From assembly GCA_038501625.1 (NCBI GenBank), contig JAZAYU010000878.1, forward strand, positions 1 to 64,000: 64,000 nt of DNA, read 5' to 3'. The translations under genes were made by a program, and so were the position numbers. The stretch comes from Corbicula japonica. Lineage: Eukaryota > Mollusca > Bivalvia > Venerida > Cyrenidae. Shown here one piece after another: positions 47,601 through 48,365 of the stretch (position 1 is its first letter; every line of letters begins with the position of its first letter). A model generated the notes under the pieces. The model searched no databases. It saw nothing but the letters and a program-made list of their open reading frames with translations, and was not told the origin of the DNA.

Positions 47601-47970
47601 ATCCACAATACATTTTTTTACAAAAATGTAAGCTTTCAGCCAAAAGGATTGAAACTGTACTAACATATTTACAATCAAACTTGGCGAAAGTTTCTTTTTT
47701 GGTTCAGTATTGTATGTTAAAAGTGAAATTTTGAGCCCTTGTAAAGAGATTCAAAATACATCAATTAAAATGTGTATGACATTGCCATGTGCTGCCTTTA
47801 TCATCTGCACCTATAATGAGGTTTGCTATTCCTAGGTTGAGTTACTTTTTTTAAATAATGGTGCATCTGATCGCTAGTCAAAGTAAGCAACACTGATTTG
47901 ATGTGTTTACCTATTTCAGTTCAGCATCCAACGGCCTAGAGTAGAATCCCATCGTGCATCACACGAGTAG
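839..47970 (+). CDS. Giant sushi-NIDO-AMOP-vWD-EGF-SEA transmembrane glycoprotein (56 exons, 5' partial)
   Basis: This gene encodes a type I membrane glycoprotein related in its core to MUC4, SUSD2 and Mesh. The exons listed below join in consistent phase and give 2,971 residues in the window. Order: 15 sushi modules, NIDO, AMOP-type region, vWD with GDPH, a linker, 25 EGF-like modules, SEA with G-S-L-I-V, one transmembrane helix and a Tyr-rich tail. Nearly all extracellular modules sit on symmetric phase 1-1 exons, the signature of exon shuffling; phases 0 and 2 appear only inside NIDO, AMOP, the linker, SEA and the tail. The first visible exon starts in phase 1, so the start codon, signal peptide and perhaps more sushi modules lie to the left. 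The mucin-type Ser/Thr/Pro domain of vertebrate MUC4 is not present in the visible part. Adhesion, barrier or recognition at an epithelial surface is inferred from family, not shown. Confidence 0.9.
1346..1510. repeat. Intronic tandem repeat, about 3 copies of roughly 65 bp
   Basis: Three degenerate units, each starting near TTTTCAGAGATTCC and ending near CAGTCTG, just upstream of sushi exon 2. A related segment lies upstream of exon 8 (from 5254), so this intron sequence appears to have travelled with the duplicated exon. Confidence 0.6.
1563..1733 (+). CDS. Sushi/CCP module exon 2
   Basis: Phase 1-1 exon, 171 nt, TTACAG acceptor and AAGGTAATA donor. It has four cysteines with DCGPLP at the start and the SSGIWSSAQC ending. 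Its closest relative by eye is module 8 at 5551 (both have TTEGAT and IWSSAQCIIKG). Five N-glycosylation sequons. Confidence 0.92.
1894..2064 (+). CDS. Sushi/CCP module exon 3
   Basis: Phase 1-1 exon of 171 nt with no internal start codon, read from the splice sites (CTTACAG acceptor, AAGGGTATGC donor). It starts DCGQLRNISNG and ends GVWGSAQCVIKG, with all four sushi cysteines and three sequons. It groups with modules 4 and 6 (subtype B, GxWGSA). Confidence 0.9.
2519..2689 (+). CDS. Sushi/CCP module exon 4
   Basis: Phase 1-1 exon, 171 nt, TTACAG acceptor and GGGTAAGATAATGA donor region. It starts DCGNTSTISNG and ends GMWGSAHCIIKG, with four cysteines. The donor-side intron start is shared with module 6 at 4261, evidence of a shared duplication. 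Five sequons. Confidence 0.92.
2690..3751. other. Intron with repeat-derived sequence
   Basis: No exon seen. Contains a locally palindromic GC-richer patch near 2960-3050 (GAGGCCGAAGGCCGAGGGCC) and a stretch at 3220-3620 with repeated CGTCCAATAT-type words, probably mobile-element debris that I cannot assign. Confidence 0.5.
3752..3922 (+). CDS. Sushi/CCP module exon 5
   Basis: Phase 1-1 exon, 171 nt, ATACAG acceptor and GGGGTATG donor. Starts DCGALPTLSNG, ends GTWSNAECVRG. Four cysteines and four usable sequons. Subtype A with modules 1 and 7 (FQANPS core). Confidence 0.92.
4091..4261 (+). CDS. Sushi/CCP module exon 6
   Basis: Phase 1-1 exon, 171 nt, GTACAG acceptor and AAGGGTAAGATAATGA donor region. 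Starts DCGQPNNISNG, ends GMWGSAQCIIKG. Very close to module 4, including the start of the following intron. Four sequons. Confidence 0.92.
4696..4863 (+). CDS. Sushi/CCP module exon 7
   Basis: Phase 1-1 exon of 168 nt, one codon shorter than the other modules (the loss is in the NSGNTSFG loop). ATGCAG acceptor, GGGGTAAG donor. Starts DCGSLPKILNG, ends GAWSYAECLRG. All four cysteines are kept. Subtype A with modules 1 and 5. Confidence 0.92.
5254..5550. repeat. 184-bp tandem duplication of intron end plus start of a sushi exon
   Basis: Two copies of an intron 3' end (AAGAGAACC...ATCAGTTTAGCCTG...TATATGGTATTGCAGC...TTCATTACAG) end at 5366 and 5550, exactly 184 bp apart. The first copy is followed by a truncated sushi exon, the second by an intact one. 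Confidence 0.8.
5367..5422 (+). pseudogene. Truncated sushi pseudo-exon
   Basis: Follows a good TTACAG acceptor and reads DCGSPYTIANGSIKLDSGK in the expected phase. It then loses all similarity, lacks cysteines 2-4 and the donor, and reaches a stop about 20 codons later. It is a broken copy of the exon at 5551 and is probably skipped in splicing. Confidence 0.8.
5551..5721 (+). CDS. Sushi/CCP module exon 8
   Basis: Phase 1-1 exon, 171 nt, TTACAG acceptor and AAAGGTAAG donor. Starts DCGIPSEIANG, ends GIWSSAQCIIKG. Close to module 2 at 1563. Four cysteines, four sequons. Confidence 0.92.
5838..6036. repeat. Interspersed repeat family B, copy 1
   Basis: Carries GTTGCGCTCAACCCG, a CATTTCCATNACTGC block, CAATCAAACCGAGCCTGCAA and CTTTCAAAGTTCCATG. 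The same ordered blocks recur at 18770, 36491, 40061 and 55931, so this is a dispersed short element inserted in the intron. Confidence 0.8.
6143..6313 (+). CDS. Sushi/CCP module exon 9
   Basis: Phase 1-1 exon, 171 nt, TTTATAG acceptor and AAGGGTAAG donor; read from splice sites because it has no start codon. It begins DCKQPDTISNG (Lys replaces the usual Gly) and ends GTWESARCIIKG. Four cysteines, five sequons. Confidence 0.9.
6314..8489. other. Long intron, no exon seen
   Basis: About 2.2 kb of AT-rich sequence. A GACTGTG word near 7079 is not followed by a sushi reading frame. No RNA gene or complete mobile element was recognised. Confidence 0.5.
8490..8660 (+). CDS. Sushi/CCP module exon 10
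   Basis: Phase 1-1 exon, 171 nt, TTTACAG acceptor and AAAGGTAATG donor. Starts DCGIPVTLLNG, ends GAWENAQCVIKG. The usual NCSTG around Cys 2 is ICDIG here, so one sequon is lost; this is a more divergent member. Confidence 0.9.
8695..9185. repeat. Interspersed repeat family C, rearranged copy
   Basis: Holds AACAATTAACGAAAGAGAGAA, GGGGTTACCGCC and GGAACGGTCA, then in opposite orientation the GTTTGTGGTGTCTG, AAGCTGATTAAACAATG and CCTGATATGCATATTTCACC blocks. The same blocks occur contiguously at 55685-55910, so this copy is partly inverted. A long open frame running past the exon-10 donor lies in this repeat. Confidence 0.7.
9447..9491 (+). pseudogene. Sushi exon relic
   Basis: Reads TTIENGTIKLVS, the start of a sushi module, then hits a stop. 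It has no preceding DCG, no cysteines and no donor. It is cut at nearly the same codon as the pseudo-exon at 5367. Confidence 0.65.
9598..9768 (+). CDS. Sushi/CCP module exon 11
   Basis: Phase 1-1 exon, 171 nt, ATACAG acceptor and AGAGGTAAAA donor. Starts DCKTPLTIPNG (Lys after the first Cys, as in module 9) and ends GVWDNVQCIRG. Four cysteines, four sequons. Confidence 0.92.
10660..10830 (+). CDS. Sushi/CCP module exon 12
   Basis: Phase 1-1 exon, 171 nt, TTCACAG acceptor and AGAGGTACG donor. Starts DCGFPPAITNG, has NCSKGYQES around Cys 2 and ends GAWASAQCTVRG. Found from splice sites. Confidence 0.9.
11175..11345 (+). CDS. Sushi/CCP module exon 13
   Basis: Phase 1-1 exon, 171 nt, TTTATAG acceptor and AAGGGTAAG donor. 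Starts DCGSPFNISNG, has NCSVGYQPS, ends GLWDIALCIIKG. Four cysteines, four sequons. Found from splice sites. Confidence 0.9.
12056..12315. mobile_element. Terminal-inverted-repeat MITE, family F copy 1
   Basis: About 260 bp with matching ends AATTGAGGCACGCC and GCGCGCCTCAATT, each followed inward by a GGGAAA/TTTCCC and GGTACCTTCG motif. Too short to code for a transposase. Related copies at 19273 (decayed) and 62461. Confidence 0.8.
12498..12668 (+). CDS. Sushi/CCP module exon 14
   Basis: Phase 1-1 exon, 171 nt, TTCATAG acceptor and AAAGGTAAA donor. Starts DCGPLPEILNG, ends GTWSSAQCIIKG. Four cysteines, four sequons. Confidence 0.92.
13182..13352 (+). CDS. Sushi/CCP module exon 15 (last)
   Basis: Phase 1-1 exon, 171 nt, CTATAG acceptor and ACGTAAG donor. 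Starts DCGQPVNISNG; SCSTR replaces the usual NCSTG and CTSSGAW replaces CNSSG, so only one sequon remains. It directly precedes the NIDO domain. Confidence 0.9.
13876..14006 (+). CDS. NIDO domain, exon 1 of 3
   Basis: Phase 1-to-0 exon of 131 nt between ATTACAG and TATGTAAGT. It reads 43 codons including LLLPSYTSHQ, FERDGCHEIT and KVGDEFRKEMY, and is the only frame without a stop that links the last sushi exon (phase 1) to the phase-0 exon at 15039. It forms the start of the nidogen-like domain. Found from splice sites. Confidence 0.8.
14070..14568. mobile_element. Foldback element, copy 1, TTAA-flanked
   Basis: Begins TTAAGAGGTCGCAAACATTG and ends CAATGTTTGCGATACCTTAA. A right arm of about 300 bp is kept and most of the left arm is deleted. 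A local hairpin around CTTACTTCCTGGTTC marks the old centre. Homologous to 50518-50890 and 62959-63619. Confidence 0.8.
15039..15347 (+). CDS. NIDO domain, exon 2 of 3
   Basis: Phase 0-0 exon of 309 nt (103 codons), TTTCAG acceptor, GATGTAAGA donor. It reads ICENGIVTFSGSYE, a run of PYFSNIDLS and VYYRIY, then VFVLVVVTWESVPEY. This is the NIDO core seen in nidogen, MUC4 and Mesh (N-G-x-I-x-F, then PFFADID-like and VVTW motifs). Confidence 0.92.
15676..15856 (+). CDS. NIDO domain, exon 3 of 3
   Basis: Phase 0-to-1 exon of 181 nt, TTTCAG acceptor and TTAGGTAAGT donor. It reads STFQLVIISDG, LAFFSYLDGSM and NLIGFATDL, matching the NIDO end (N-T-F-Q-x-V-L-x-T-D-G pattern). Confidence 0.92.
16036..16136. 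repeat. Foldback MITE family D, copy 1
   Basis: Imperfect hairpin: AAGGTTATAAAGCTGAGCAT on the left pairs with its reverse complement on the right, with GAAACCAGTC/GACTGGTTTC inside. Related copies lie at 26815-26955 and 37146-37294. Confidence 0.85.
16335..16425 (+). pseudogene. Decayed duplicate of the first AMOP exon
   Basis: Behind an ATTTCAG acceptor lies a copy of the start of exon 16566 (CTCGCTCAACA, GGGTTTGGACCAAACC, GTATGACCTGTAGG). It has an in-frame TAG as its second full codon, an internal small duplication and no CPC half. The acceptors are 231 bp apart. It cannot replace the real exon. Confidence 0.8.
16566..16834 (+). CDS. AMOP domain, exon 1 of 2
   Basis: Phase 1-to-0 exon of 269 nt behind TTTCAG. 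It reads SGCMTCRLW, LQQAWDLIPDCPCDQ and STGSNLCYDF, the C-x2-C-x-x-W and CPC pattern of AMOP. The donor is GTCAGT, a non-optimal GT site; it is chosen because it ends in phase 0 after GQGS, so that the next exon's ICCY completes the AMOP GQxCCY motif. Confidence 0.85.
17364..17565 (+). CDS. AMOP domain end and following conserved region, exon 2 of 2
   Basis: Phase 0-to-1 exon of 202 nt, TCGCAG acceptor and CAGGTATTT donor. It starts ICCYKNSGFISDELSGG, then MRRMCCAEGLCDVFYSVRP and NRGC. In MUC4 and SUSD2 this Cys-rich stretch (CCY..GG..., CC...C..FY..RP..C) follows AMOP and leads to vWD, as it does here. Confidence 0.9.
17972..18238 (+). CDS. vWD domain, exon 1 of 3, with GDPH motif
   Basis: Phase 1-1 exon of 267 nt, AAAG acceptor and CAGGTAAAG donor. 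It starts GGGTGDPHVLTLDGKQFTFN, the classic vWD opening. GDPH (codons 17983-17994) is the Asp-Pro autocleavage motif known in mucins such as MUC2, MUC5AC and MUC4, and it is intact. Confidence 0.95.
18770..18966. repeat. Interspersed repeat family B, copy 2
   Basis: Nearly the same order of blocks as at 5838: TACCATCGTTTGGAATGG, GAGTTGCGCTCAACCCG, CATTTCCATTACTGCCC, CAATCAAACCGAGCCTGCAA. Same orientation, in the intron between vWD exons 1 and 2. Confidence 0.8.
19059..19193 (+). CDS. vWD domain, exon 2 of 3
   Basis: Phase 1-1 exon of 135 nt, ATTATAG acceptor and CAGGTAAGT donor. It reads ELQIKVNGRSW and LDNISLFKPKAKTIEVVFP, a vWD beta-strand segment. Found from splice sites. Confidence 0.88.
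19273..19510. mobile_element. MITE family F, decayed copy
   Basis: Shares AGTTGAAGTCAATCATTGAAA and ACGTCATAAAG...GCAGACGA...TTAATTATTATGCG with 12056-12315. The ends are degraded. Confidence 0.6.
19865..20090. repeat. 59-bp tandem repeat, 4 copies, spanning a splice acceptor
   Basis: Units carry TATTTTGTATCGTAGGTATT followed by AGTGTATCCATAGAGGCGT. The post-AG position falls at 19877, 19936, 19995 and 20054, exactly 59 bp apart. Each unit copies the end of the intron plus about 30 bp of the vWD exon. Only the fourth gives the open frame. Confidence 0.9.
20054..20254 (+). CDS. vWD domain, exon 3 of 3
   Basis: Phase 1-1 exon of 201 nt, ATCGTAG acceptor and GCATGTGAGT donor. It reads GISVSIEASNK, then FTRGLLGNGNSKPDDDFIFP and NGTILAS, the GLLG...PxDDF...NG end of a mucin vWD, and finishes QYGQAW once joined to 21168. 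The acceptor is the last of four tandem copies. Confidence 0.92.
20869..21096. mobile_element. piggyBac-like MITE with TTAA ends
   Basis: Starts TTAACCCTTTCCTCCAT and ends ATGGAGGAAAGGGTTAA, 228 bp including both TTAA. TTAA target sites with CCC-starting ends are typical of piggyBac elements. The interior has further inverted segments (GTCTGATCAGGAT and ATCCTGATCAGAC). No transposase. It lies in the intron before 21168. Confidence 0.85.
21168..21422 (+). CDS. Post-vWD region exon 1 (MUC4-like)
   Basis: Phase 1-1 exon of 255 nt, TCCCAG acceptor and TTAGGTAAAT donor. It reads WIVSGNSVFEYPPGASY, NTTFVPNFLDEA and AAKTFCGEENIQCIFDKVFTG. The order W, SLFxYxxG, FxPxFLDE, CGxNxxCxFD matches the segment after vWD in MUC4 and SUSD2. 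Confidence 0.9.
21741..21969 (+). CDS. Post-vWD region exon 2
   Basis: Phase 1-to-2 exon of 229 nt, TTTCAG acceptor and GAGGTATAT donor. It reads ANEAPTLTLKNGSL and VTLFGIDDGKLNYSI, the beta-rich linker that precedes the EGF modules in MUC4-like proteins. Several sequons, no cysteines. Confidence 0.85.
21970..23009. other. Intron, no exon seen
   Basis: About 1 kb of AT-rich intron. I see no recognisable element. Confidence 0.5.
23010..23179 (+). CDS. Post-vWD region exon 3 and EGF-like 1 (start)
   Basis: Phase 2-to-1 exon of 170 nt, TTTAAG acceptor and CAGGTAAG donor. It reads SVKATDDKGAIAVLDLQVIL and then C-x2-C-x5-C...C-x-C, five of the six cysteines of an EGF-like module. The sixth is the EDC at the start of the next exon. 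Confidence 0.88.
23403..23570 (+). CDS. EGF-like 1 (last Cys) and EGF-like 2
   Basis: Phase 1-1 exon of 168 nt, ATCAG acceptor and AATGGTAAAT donor. GEDC closes EGF 1; then DGCADRPC, RTCTDN, YTCAGCPTGYTK and SEDC give a complete six-Cys EGF of the MUC4 type. Its 3' end and donor seeded the 48-bp tandem repeat that follows. Confidence 0.9.
23535..24480. repeat. 48-bp minisatellite derived from an exon end plus donor site
   Basis: About 19 units of GGTAAATATCTTGGTTACAC followed by CAAGGCAAATGATAGTGAGG and ATTGTAAC. The first unit is the last 36 nt of the EGF exon and its splice donor. The proximal units are decayed with stops; the distal seven (from about 24145) are nearly perfect and open in the exon's frame, coding GKYLGYTKANDSEDCN-like 16-mers. 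Confidence 0.9.
24697..24813 (+). CDS. EGF-like 3, calcium-binding type
   Basis: Phase 1-1 exon of 117 nt, TTGCAG acceptor and TCGGTAAT donor. Starts DIDEC with six cysteines and SFQCSC. D-x-D/N-E plus an aromatic before the fifth Cys is the calcium-binding EGF pattern. Confidence 0.93.
25561..25686 (+). CDS. EGF-like 4, calcium-binding type
   Basis: Phase 1-1 exon of 126 nt, TTTTAG acceptor and CAAGTAGG donor. DINEC start, six cysteines, GGFTCNCYSGY. Confidence 0.92.
25725..25915. mobile_element. Short terminal-inverted-repeat element
   Basis: Starts AGGCGCGTAGCTGTC and ends GGCTAGCTACGCCCCT, which are imperfect inverted ends. It has a GC-rich interior (GGGGGTCGGAGAAGGGGGGC) unlike the surrounding intron and no coding capacity. 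Confidence 0.6.
26815..26955. repeat. Foldback MITE family D, copy 2
   Basis: Near-palindrome: CCAAAGATCATAAAACTAAAT pairs with ATTTCATTTTTATGATCTTGG, with GTCTCAAGTCTCAAG and its inverse inside. Same family as 16036 and 37146. Confidence 0.85.
27182..27301 (+). CDS. EGF-like 5
   Basis: Phase 1-1 exon of 120 nt, TTTTAG acceptor and CAAGGTAAG donor. Six cysteines (LCNSNC, GGCF, TCFC, TCQ). It lacks the DxxEC start, so it is probably not calcium-binding. Confidence 0.9.
28108..28224 (+). CDS. EGF-like 6, calcium-binding type
   Basis: Phase 1-1 exon of 117 nt, TTGTAG acceptor and ACAGGTAAA donor. DINEC, six cysteines, GSYTCGCYSGY. Confidence 0.92.
28729..28815 (+). CDS. EGF-like 7 (eight-Cys type), first half
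   Basis: Phase 1-1 exon of 87 nt, GCGTAG acceptor and AAAGGTAAA donor. ACSAGYWGENC, TCGC and KC give five of eight cysteines of a laminin/scavenger-receptor-style EGF. The rest is in the next exon. Confidence 0.88.
29080..29253 (+). CDS. EGF-like 7 (second half) and EGF-like 8, calcium-binding type
   Basis: Phase 1-1 exon of 174 nt, ATGCAG acceptor and GAAGGTAAT donor. CLCKPGWTGAQC completes the eight-Cys module; VNEC begins a six-Cys EGF with GSYRCIC. Confidence 0.9.
29298..29480. repeat. Interspersed repeat family H, copy 1
   Basis: Blocks ACAAACCTGTGCTAATGACC, ACCTGTAAACAAC, GTCCCACTGACTTATTAAAG and TCCTCTGAGTGGTCTTTGTA match 49664-49846. Confidence 0.7.
29474..29599. repeat. GA microsatellite
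   Basis: Interrupted (GA)n run of about 125 bp. The Ser/Leu-rich open frame on the minus strand here is only a translation of this run. Confidence 0.95.
29687..29815 (+). CDS. EGF-like 9, calcium-binding type
   Basis: Phase 1-1 exon of 129 nt, TTGCAG acceptor and ATTGGTAAC donor. DLNEC start, six cysteines, GGFYCACSSGY. Confidence 0.92.
30711..30842 (+). CDS. EGF-like 10, calcium-binding type
   Basis: Phase 1-1 exon of 132 nt, CGACAG acceptor and CAGGTGAGT donor. DIDEC, six cysteines, GSYNCLCYFGY. Confidence 0.93.
31339..31464 (+). CDS. EGF-like 11
   Basis: Phase 1-1 exon of 126 nt, TTGCAG acceptor and ATAGGTATG donor. DSDLC start with six cysteines (KC, YC, NCAC, LC). The Glu before the first Cys is replaced by Leu, so calcium binding is doubtful. 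Confidence 0.9.
32456..32587 (+). CDS. EGF-like 12, calcium-binding type
   Basis: Phase 1-1 exon of 132 nt, TTCCAG acceptor and ACAGGTAG donor. DINEC, six cysteines, GSYTCSCPTG. Confidence 0.92.
33339..33596 (+). CDS. EGF-like 13 (eight-Cys) and 14 (six-Cys)
   Basis: Phase 1-1 exon of 258 nt, AAATAG acceptor and CAAGTAAG donor. VCDAFHYGDNC to GWTGVHC holds eight cysteines; NDKNEC starts a six-Cys EGF with GSYTCQC. Same two-module unit as 37465, 38018 and 39094. Confidence 0.93.
34045..34164 (+). CDS. EGF-like 15, calcium-binding type
   Basis: Phase 1-1 exon of 120 nt, CAACAG acceptor and CAAGGTTTGT donor. DIDEC, six cysteines, GSFTCSCRQGY. Confidence 0.92.
34635..34757 (+). CDS. EGF-like 16, calcium-binding type
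   Basis: Phase 1-1 exon of 123 nt, TTACAG acceptor and GGCGTAAG donor. DIDEC, six cysteines, GGYTCTCNSGF. Confidence 0.93.
35438..35566 (+). CDS. EGF-like 17
   Basis: Phase 1-1 exon of 129 nt, TTTCAG acceptor and ACAGGTAAG donor. EKECSPTNDC start, six cysteines, NDCQCKKGF. No DxDE motif. Confidence 0.9.
36071..36090. repeat. Poly-G tract
   Basis: A run of G after TTTGTTT in the intron. Such tracts are uncommon here and prone to length error. Confidence 0.7.
36491..36595. repeat. Interspersed repeat family B, copy 3
   Basis: CATATGCATTTCCATAACTG, CACTCAAACCGAGCCTGCAA and GGCTTTCAAAGTTC, same order and orientation as copies 1 and 2. Truncated at the left. Confidence 0.75.
36717..36836 (+). 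CDS. EGF-like 18, calcium-binding type
   Basis: Phase 1-1 exon of 120 nt, ATCCAG acceptor and ATAGGTAAC donor. DINEC, six cysteines, GSYVCTCAKGF. Confidence 0.93.
37146..37294. repeat. Foldback MITE family D, copy 3 (best preserved)
   Basis: About 150-bp hairpin. AAAGGTTATAAAGCTGAG pairs with CTCAGTTTTATAACCTTGG and ATCTCAAGCATCTGATTGG with its inverse, meeting at GACTGGTCACC. Confidence 0.9.
37465..37728 (+). CDS. EGF-like 19 (eight-Cys) and 20 (calcium-binding)
   Basis: Phase 1-1 exon of 264 nt, ATCTAG acceptor and CAAGGTTTGT donor. ECPSGRYGVQC to GWKGQDC, then TDIDEC and GSYVCLCAKGF. From 37536 to the donor it is almost identical to exon 38018, while the first 70 nt differ strongly. Confidence 0.94.
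38018..38281 (+). CDS. EGF-like 21 (eight-Cys) and 22 (calcium-binding)
   Basis: Phase 1-1 exon of 264 nt, TTCTAG acceptor and CAAGGTTTGT donor. ACNAFKYGDNC, then SCSCKDGWKGQDC, TDIDEC and GSYVCLCDRGF. Recent partial duplicate of, or converted by, exon 37465. The first 70 nt resemble the exon at 33339 (VCDAFHYGDNC). Confidence 0.94.
38517..38630 (+). CDS. EGF-like 23, calcium-binding type
   Basis: Phase 1-1 exon of 114 nt, TTTCAG acceptor and CAGGTATG donor. DIDEC, six cysteines, GAYNCSCNLGF. Confidence 0.93.
39094..39375 (+). CDS. EGF-like 24 (eight-Cys) and 25 (calcium-binding)
   Basis: Phase 1-1 exon of 282 nt, TTGTAG acceptor and AAAGGTAAG donor. ACSDNTYGSNC to GNNC with eight cysteines, then TDIDEC and FNCSCFVGY. 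Last EGF pair before the stalk. Confidence 0.92.
39376..40983. other. Intron with one repeat copy
   Basis: 1.6 kb intron. Apart from the family B copy at 40061 I see no exon. A GC-richer patch near 39650-39730 has no clear identity. Confidence 0.5.
40061..40153. repeat. Interspersed repeat family B, copy 4
   Basis: TTTCTGCCCATAACAG, CAATCAAACCGAGCCTGCAA and GCTTTCAAAGTTTCC; left part missing. Confidence 0.7.
40984..41019 (+). CDS. Short Thr-rich linker exon
   Basis: Phase 1-1 exon of 36 nt, TTTCAG acceptor and CCAGGTAAAA donor. Codes ENVTTSTTTLPP, a possible O-glycosylated spacer. Keeping the frame between 39375 and 41719 does not require it, but the splice sites and phase fit. Confidence 0.7.
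41097..41340 (-). mobile_element. tRNA-related SINE, copy 1
   Basis: On the minus strand it has an A-box-like TAGCTCAGTCGTTTG and a B-box-like GGGTTCGCTTCC about 50 bp apart, as in a tRNA promoter, plus a conserved block of about 150 bp 5' of the tRNA-like part. Matches 56228-56468. The lack of cloverleaf and the repeated occurrence argue against a functional tRNA gene. Confidence 0.75.
41355..41450 (-). mobile_element. tRNA-related SINE, partial copy 2
   Basis: Repeats only the tRNA-like segment (B box in GGGAGCGAACCCGCATC, A-box side GACTGATCTAGCC when read on plus), next to copy 1 in the same orientation. Confidence 0.7.
41719..41822 (+). CDS. SEA domain, exon 1 of 3
   Basis: Phase 1-to-0 exon of 104 nt, AAACAG acceptor and CAGGTACAA donor. 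ETKSVNVKLTLNITVKG and SYETEVQKQ form the first beta strand and helix of a SEA-like domain. Found from splice sites. Confidence 0.8.
42478..42542 (+). CDS. SEA domain, exon 2 of 3
   Basis: Phase 0-to-2 exon of 65 nt, ATTATAG acceptor and ACGTAAG donor. LTVKYKAVLKDVDFTIIIRN; it joins the strand before the cleavage motif to the next exon. The only phase-compatible link seen between 41822 and 43011. Confidence 0.78.
43011..43168 (+). CDS. SEA domain, exon 3 of 3, with G-S-L-I-V motif
   Basis: Phase 2-to-1 exon of 158 nt, TTGTAG acceptor and ATAGGTAATT donor. It starts TTGSLIVDYSVV, matching the SEA autoproteolysis pattern G|SxxV seen in MUC1 and related mucins, directly after the intron. The end ISELSIDDVI completes the fold. 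Confidence 0.85.
43270..43345. repeat. TTTG microsatellite
   Basis: About 19 units of TTTG in the intron after the SEA exon. The CLFV-repeat open frame here is its translation. Confidence 0.97.
43653..43764 (+). CDS. Juxtamembrane Cys-rich exon
   Basis: Phase 1-to-2 exon of 112 nt, TTTCAG acceptor and GCGAGTAGG donor. It has four cysteines (LLCYVY, KCPSAYEC, PHC), like the small EGF-like element between SEA and membrane in several mucins. Without splicing the frame would stop at TAG immediately after. Confidence 0.8.
44242..44258 (+). CDS. Microexon (17 nt)
   Basis: Phase 2-to-1 microexon between AACAG and GGTAAG, coding EPIQTKG with split ends. It is the phase converter needed to link 43764 (phase 2) to 45032 (phase 1). 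Confidence 0.7.
44840..45013. repeat. Tandem repeat of about 25 bp, 7 copies
   Basis: Units like TGTATATATTGCAGTTGAA at 44853, 44877, 44902, 44929, 44952, 44978 and 45002, ending 18 nt before the transmembrane exon acceptor. Several units contain TTGCAG, a possible cryptic acceptor. Confidence 0.85.
45032..45155 (+). CDS. Transmembrane helix exon
   Basis: Phase 1-to-2 exon of 124 nt, TTTCAG acceptor and CAGGTACG donor. A hydrophobic run from LLLGLGIGIPLGF to LAGLILCIVFY is followed by RHKKNR, a stop-transfer signal, so the protein is type I. It has a GxGxGxxxG small-residue face. Confidence 0.93.
45156..46186. other. Intron, no exon seen
   Basis: AT-rich intron with several ATCGATT/AATCGGTT words near 45320-45400 and 45735-45830, possibly old repeat sequence. 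Open frames here show no domain. Confidence 0.45.
46187..46356 (+). CDS. Cytoplasmic tail exon 1
   Basis: Phase 2-to-1 exon of 170 nt, ATTAG acceptor and CAGGTAAA donor. Tyr-rich and acidic: SDYDDTGSSFYGKR, EQYHYARGNMDYPG, DPYYDNFSSEQAAYGG. The tyrosines are candidate phosphorylation or endocytic sites (inference). Confidence 0.88.
46881..46945 (+). CDS. Cytoplasmic tail exon 2
   Basis: Phase 1-to-0 exon of 65 nt, TTTTAG acceptor and AGGGTACG donor. DEETGKSFSWDFMFKYLKPN. No known domain recognised. Confidence 0.85.
46946..47919. other. Last intron, with a small inverted-repeat element
   Basis: CTGAACCAAAAAAGAAACTT near 47464 recurs inverted near 47685-47708 (AAGTTTCTTTTTTGGTTCAG), framing about 245 bp. 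A 163-codon minus-strand open frame here has no recognisable domain and low-complexity composition. Confidence 0.55.
47920..47970 (+). CDS. Terminal coding exon
   Basis: Phase 0 start behind ATTTCAG. It codes FSIQRPRVESHRASHE and then TAG. With the previous exon it gives a C-terminal NERFSIQRPRV stretch. This closes the frame of the whole 56-exon chain. Confidence 0.88.
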   Translation, partial: FSIQRPRVESHRASHE

Positions 47971-48365
47971 ATTTTCGATATTTTCGGAAAATCATTGGCA
48001 ACGAAACATTTAGAGATAGCAATAATTCAAGTGTTCTTTTTATTAAATGTACAGATGTATTTTTGTTTTGAATGTCTGCATTTCAGACTCTTTCGATTCT
48101 AGGAGCAATGCATTGACATTTAAGATTCTTTAGAGTCTGTTATTGATATTTTAGACACCTTCCAGTTTGGGAGTAATTGATATTTTAACTCTTTTGAGTC
48201 CGGGAGTGAGAAAAAAAGAGTAAACATTATTAATAAGTCGTTTGCTCAAAATATACGCTCACAATGGCATTGTACATATTTTTTATTATTATGCTTAACA
48301 TTTAAAAGAAAACATGTAAACCGGATATATTATACATATCGAAATAAACTTTGAAATTAATTCAG
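47971..48365 (+). other. 3' untranslated region (end approximate)
   Basis: Non-coding sequence after the stop. Contains three loosely repeated blocks (GACTCTTTCGATTCTAGGAG, GATTCTTTAGAGTC, CACCTTCCAGTTTGGGAG) at 48087-48210. AATAAA at 48343-48348 is the best polyadenylation signal seen. Confidence 0.55.
48343..48348 (+). terminator. Candidate polyadenylation signal
   Basis: AATAAA about 375 nt after the stop codon, in a fitting position for the large gene. An RNA read end would confirm it. Confidence 0.5.

Noticed and set aside
47187..47678. Minus-strand 163-codon open frame
   Set aside because: Lies in the last intron, has no recognisable domain, low-complexity Ile/Lys/Phe-rich composition, and overlaps a small inverted-repeat element.
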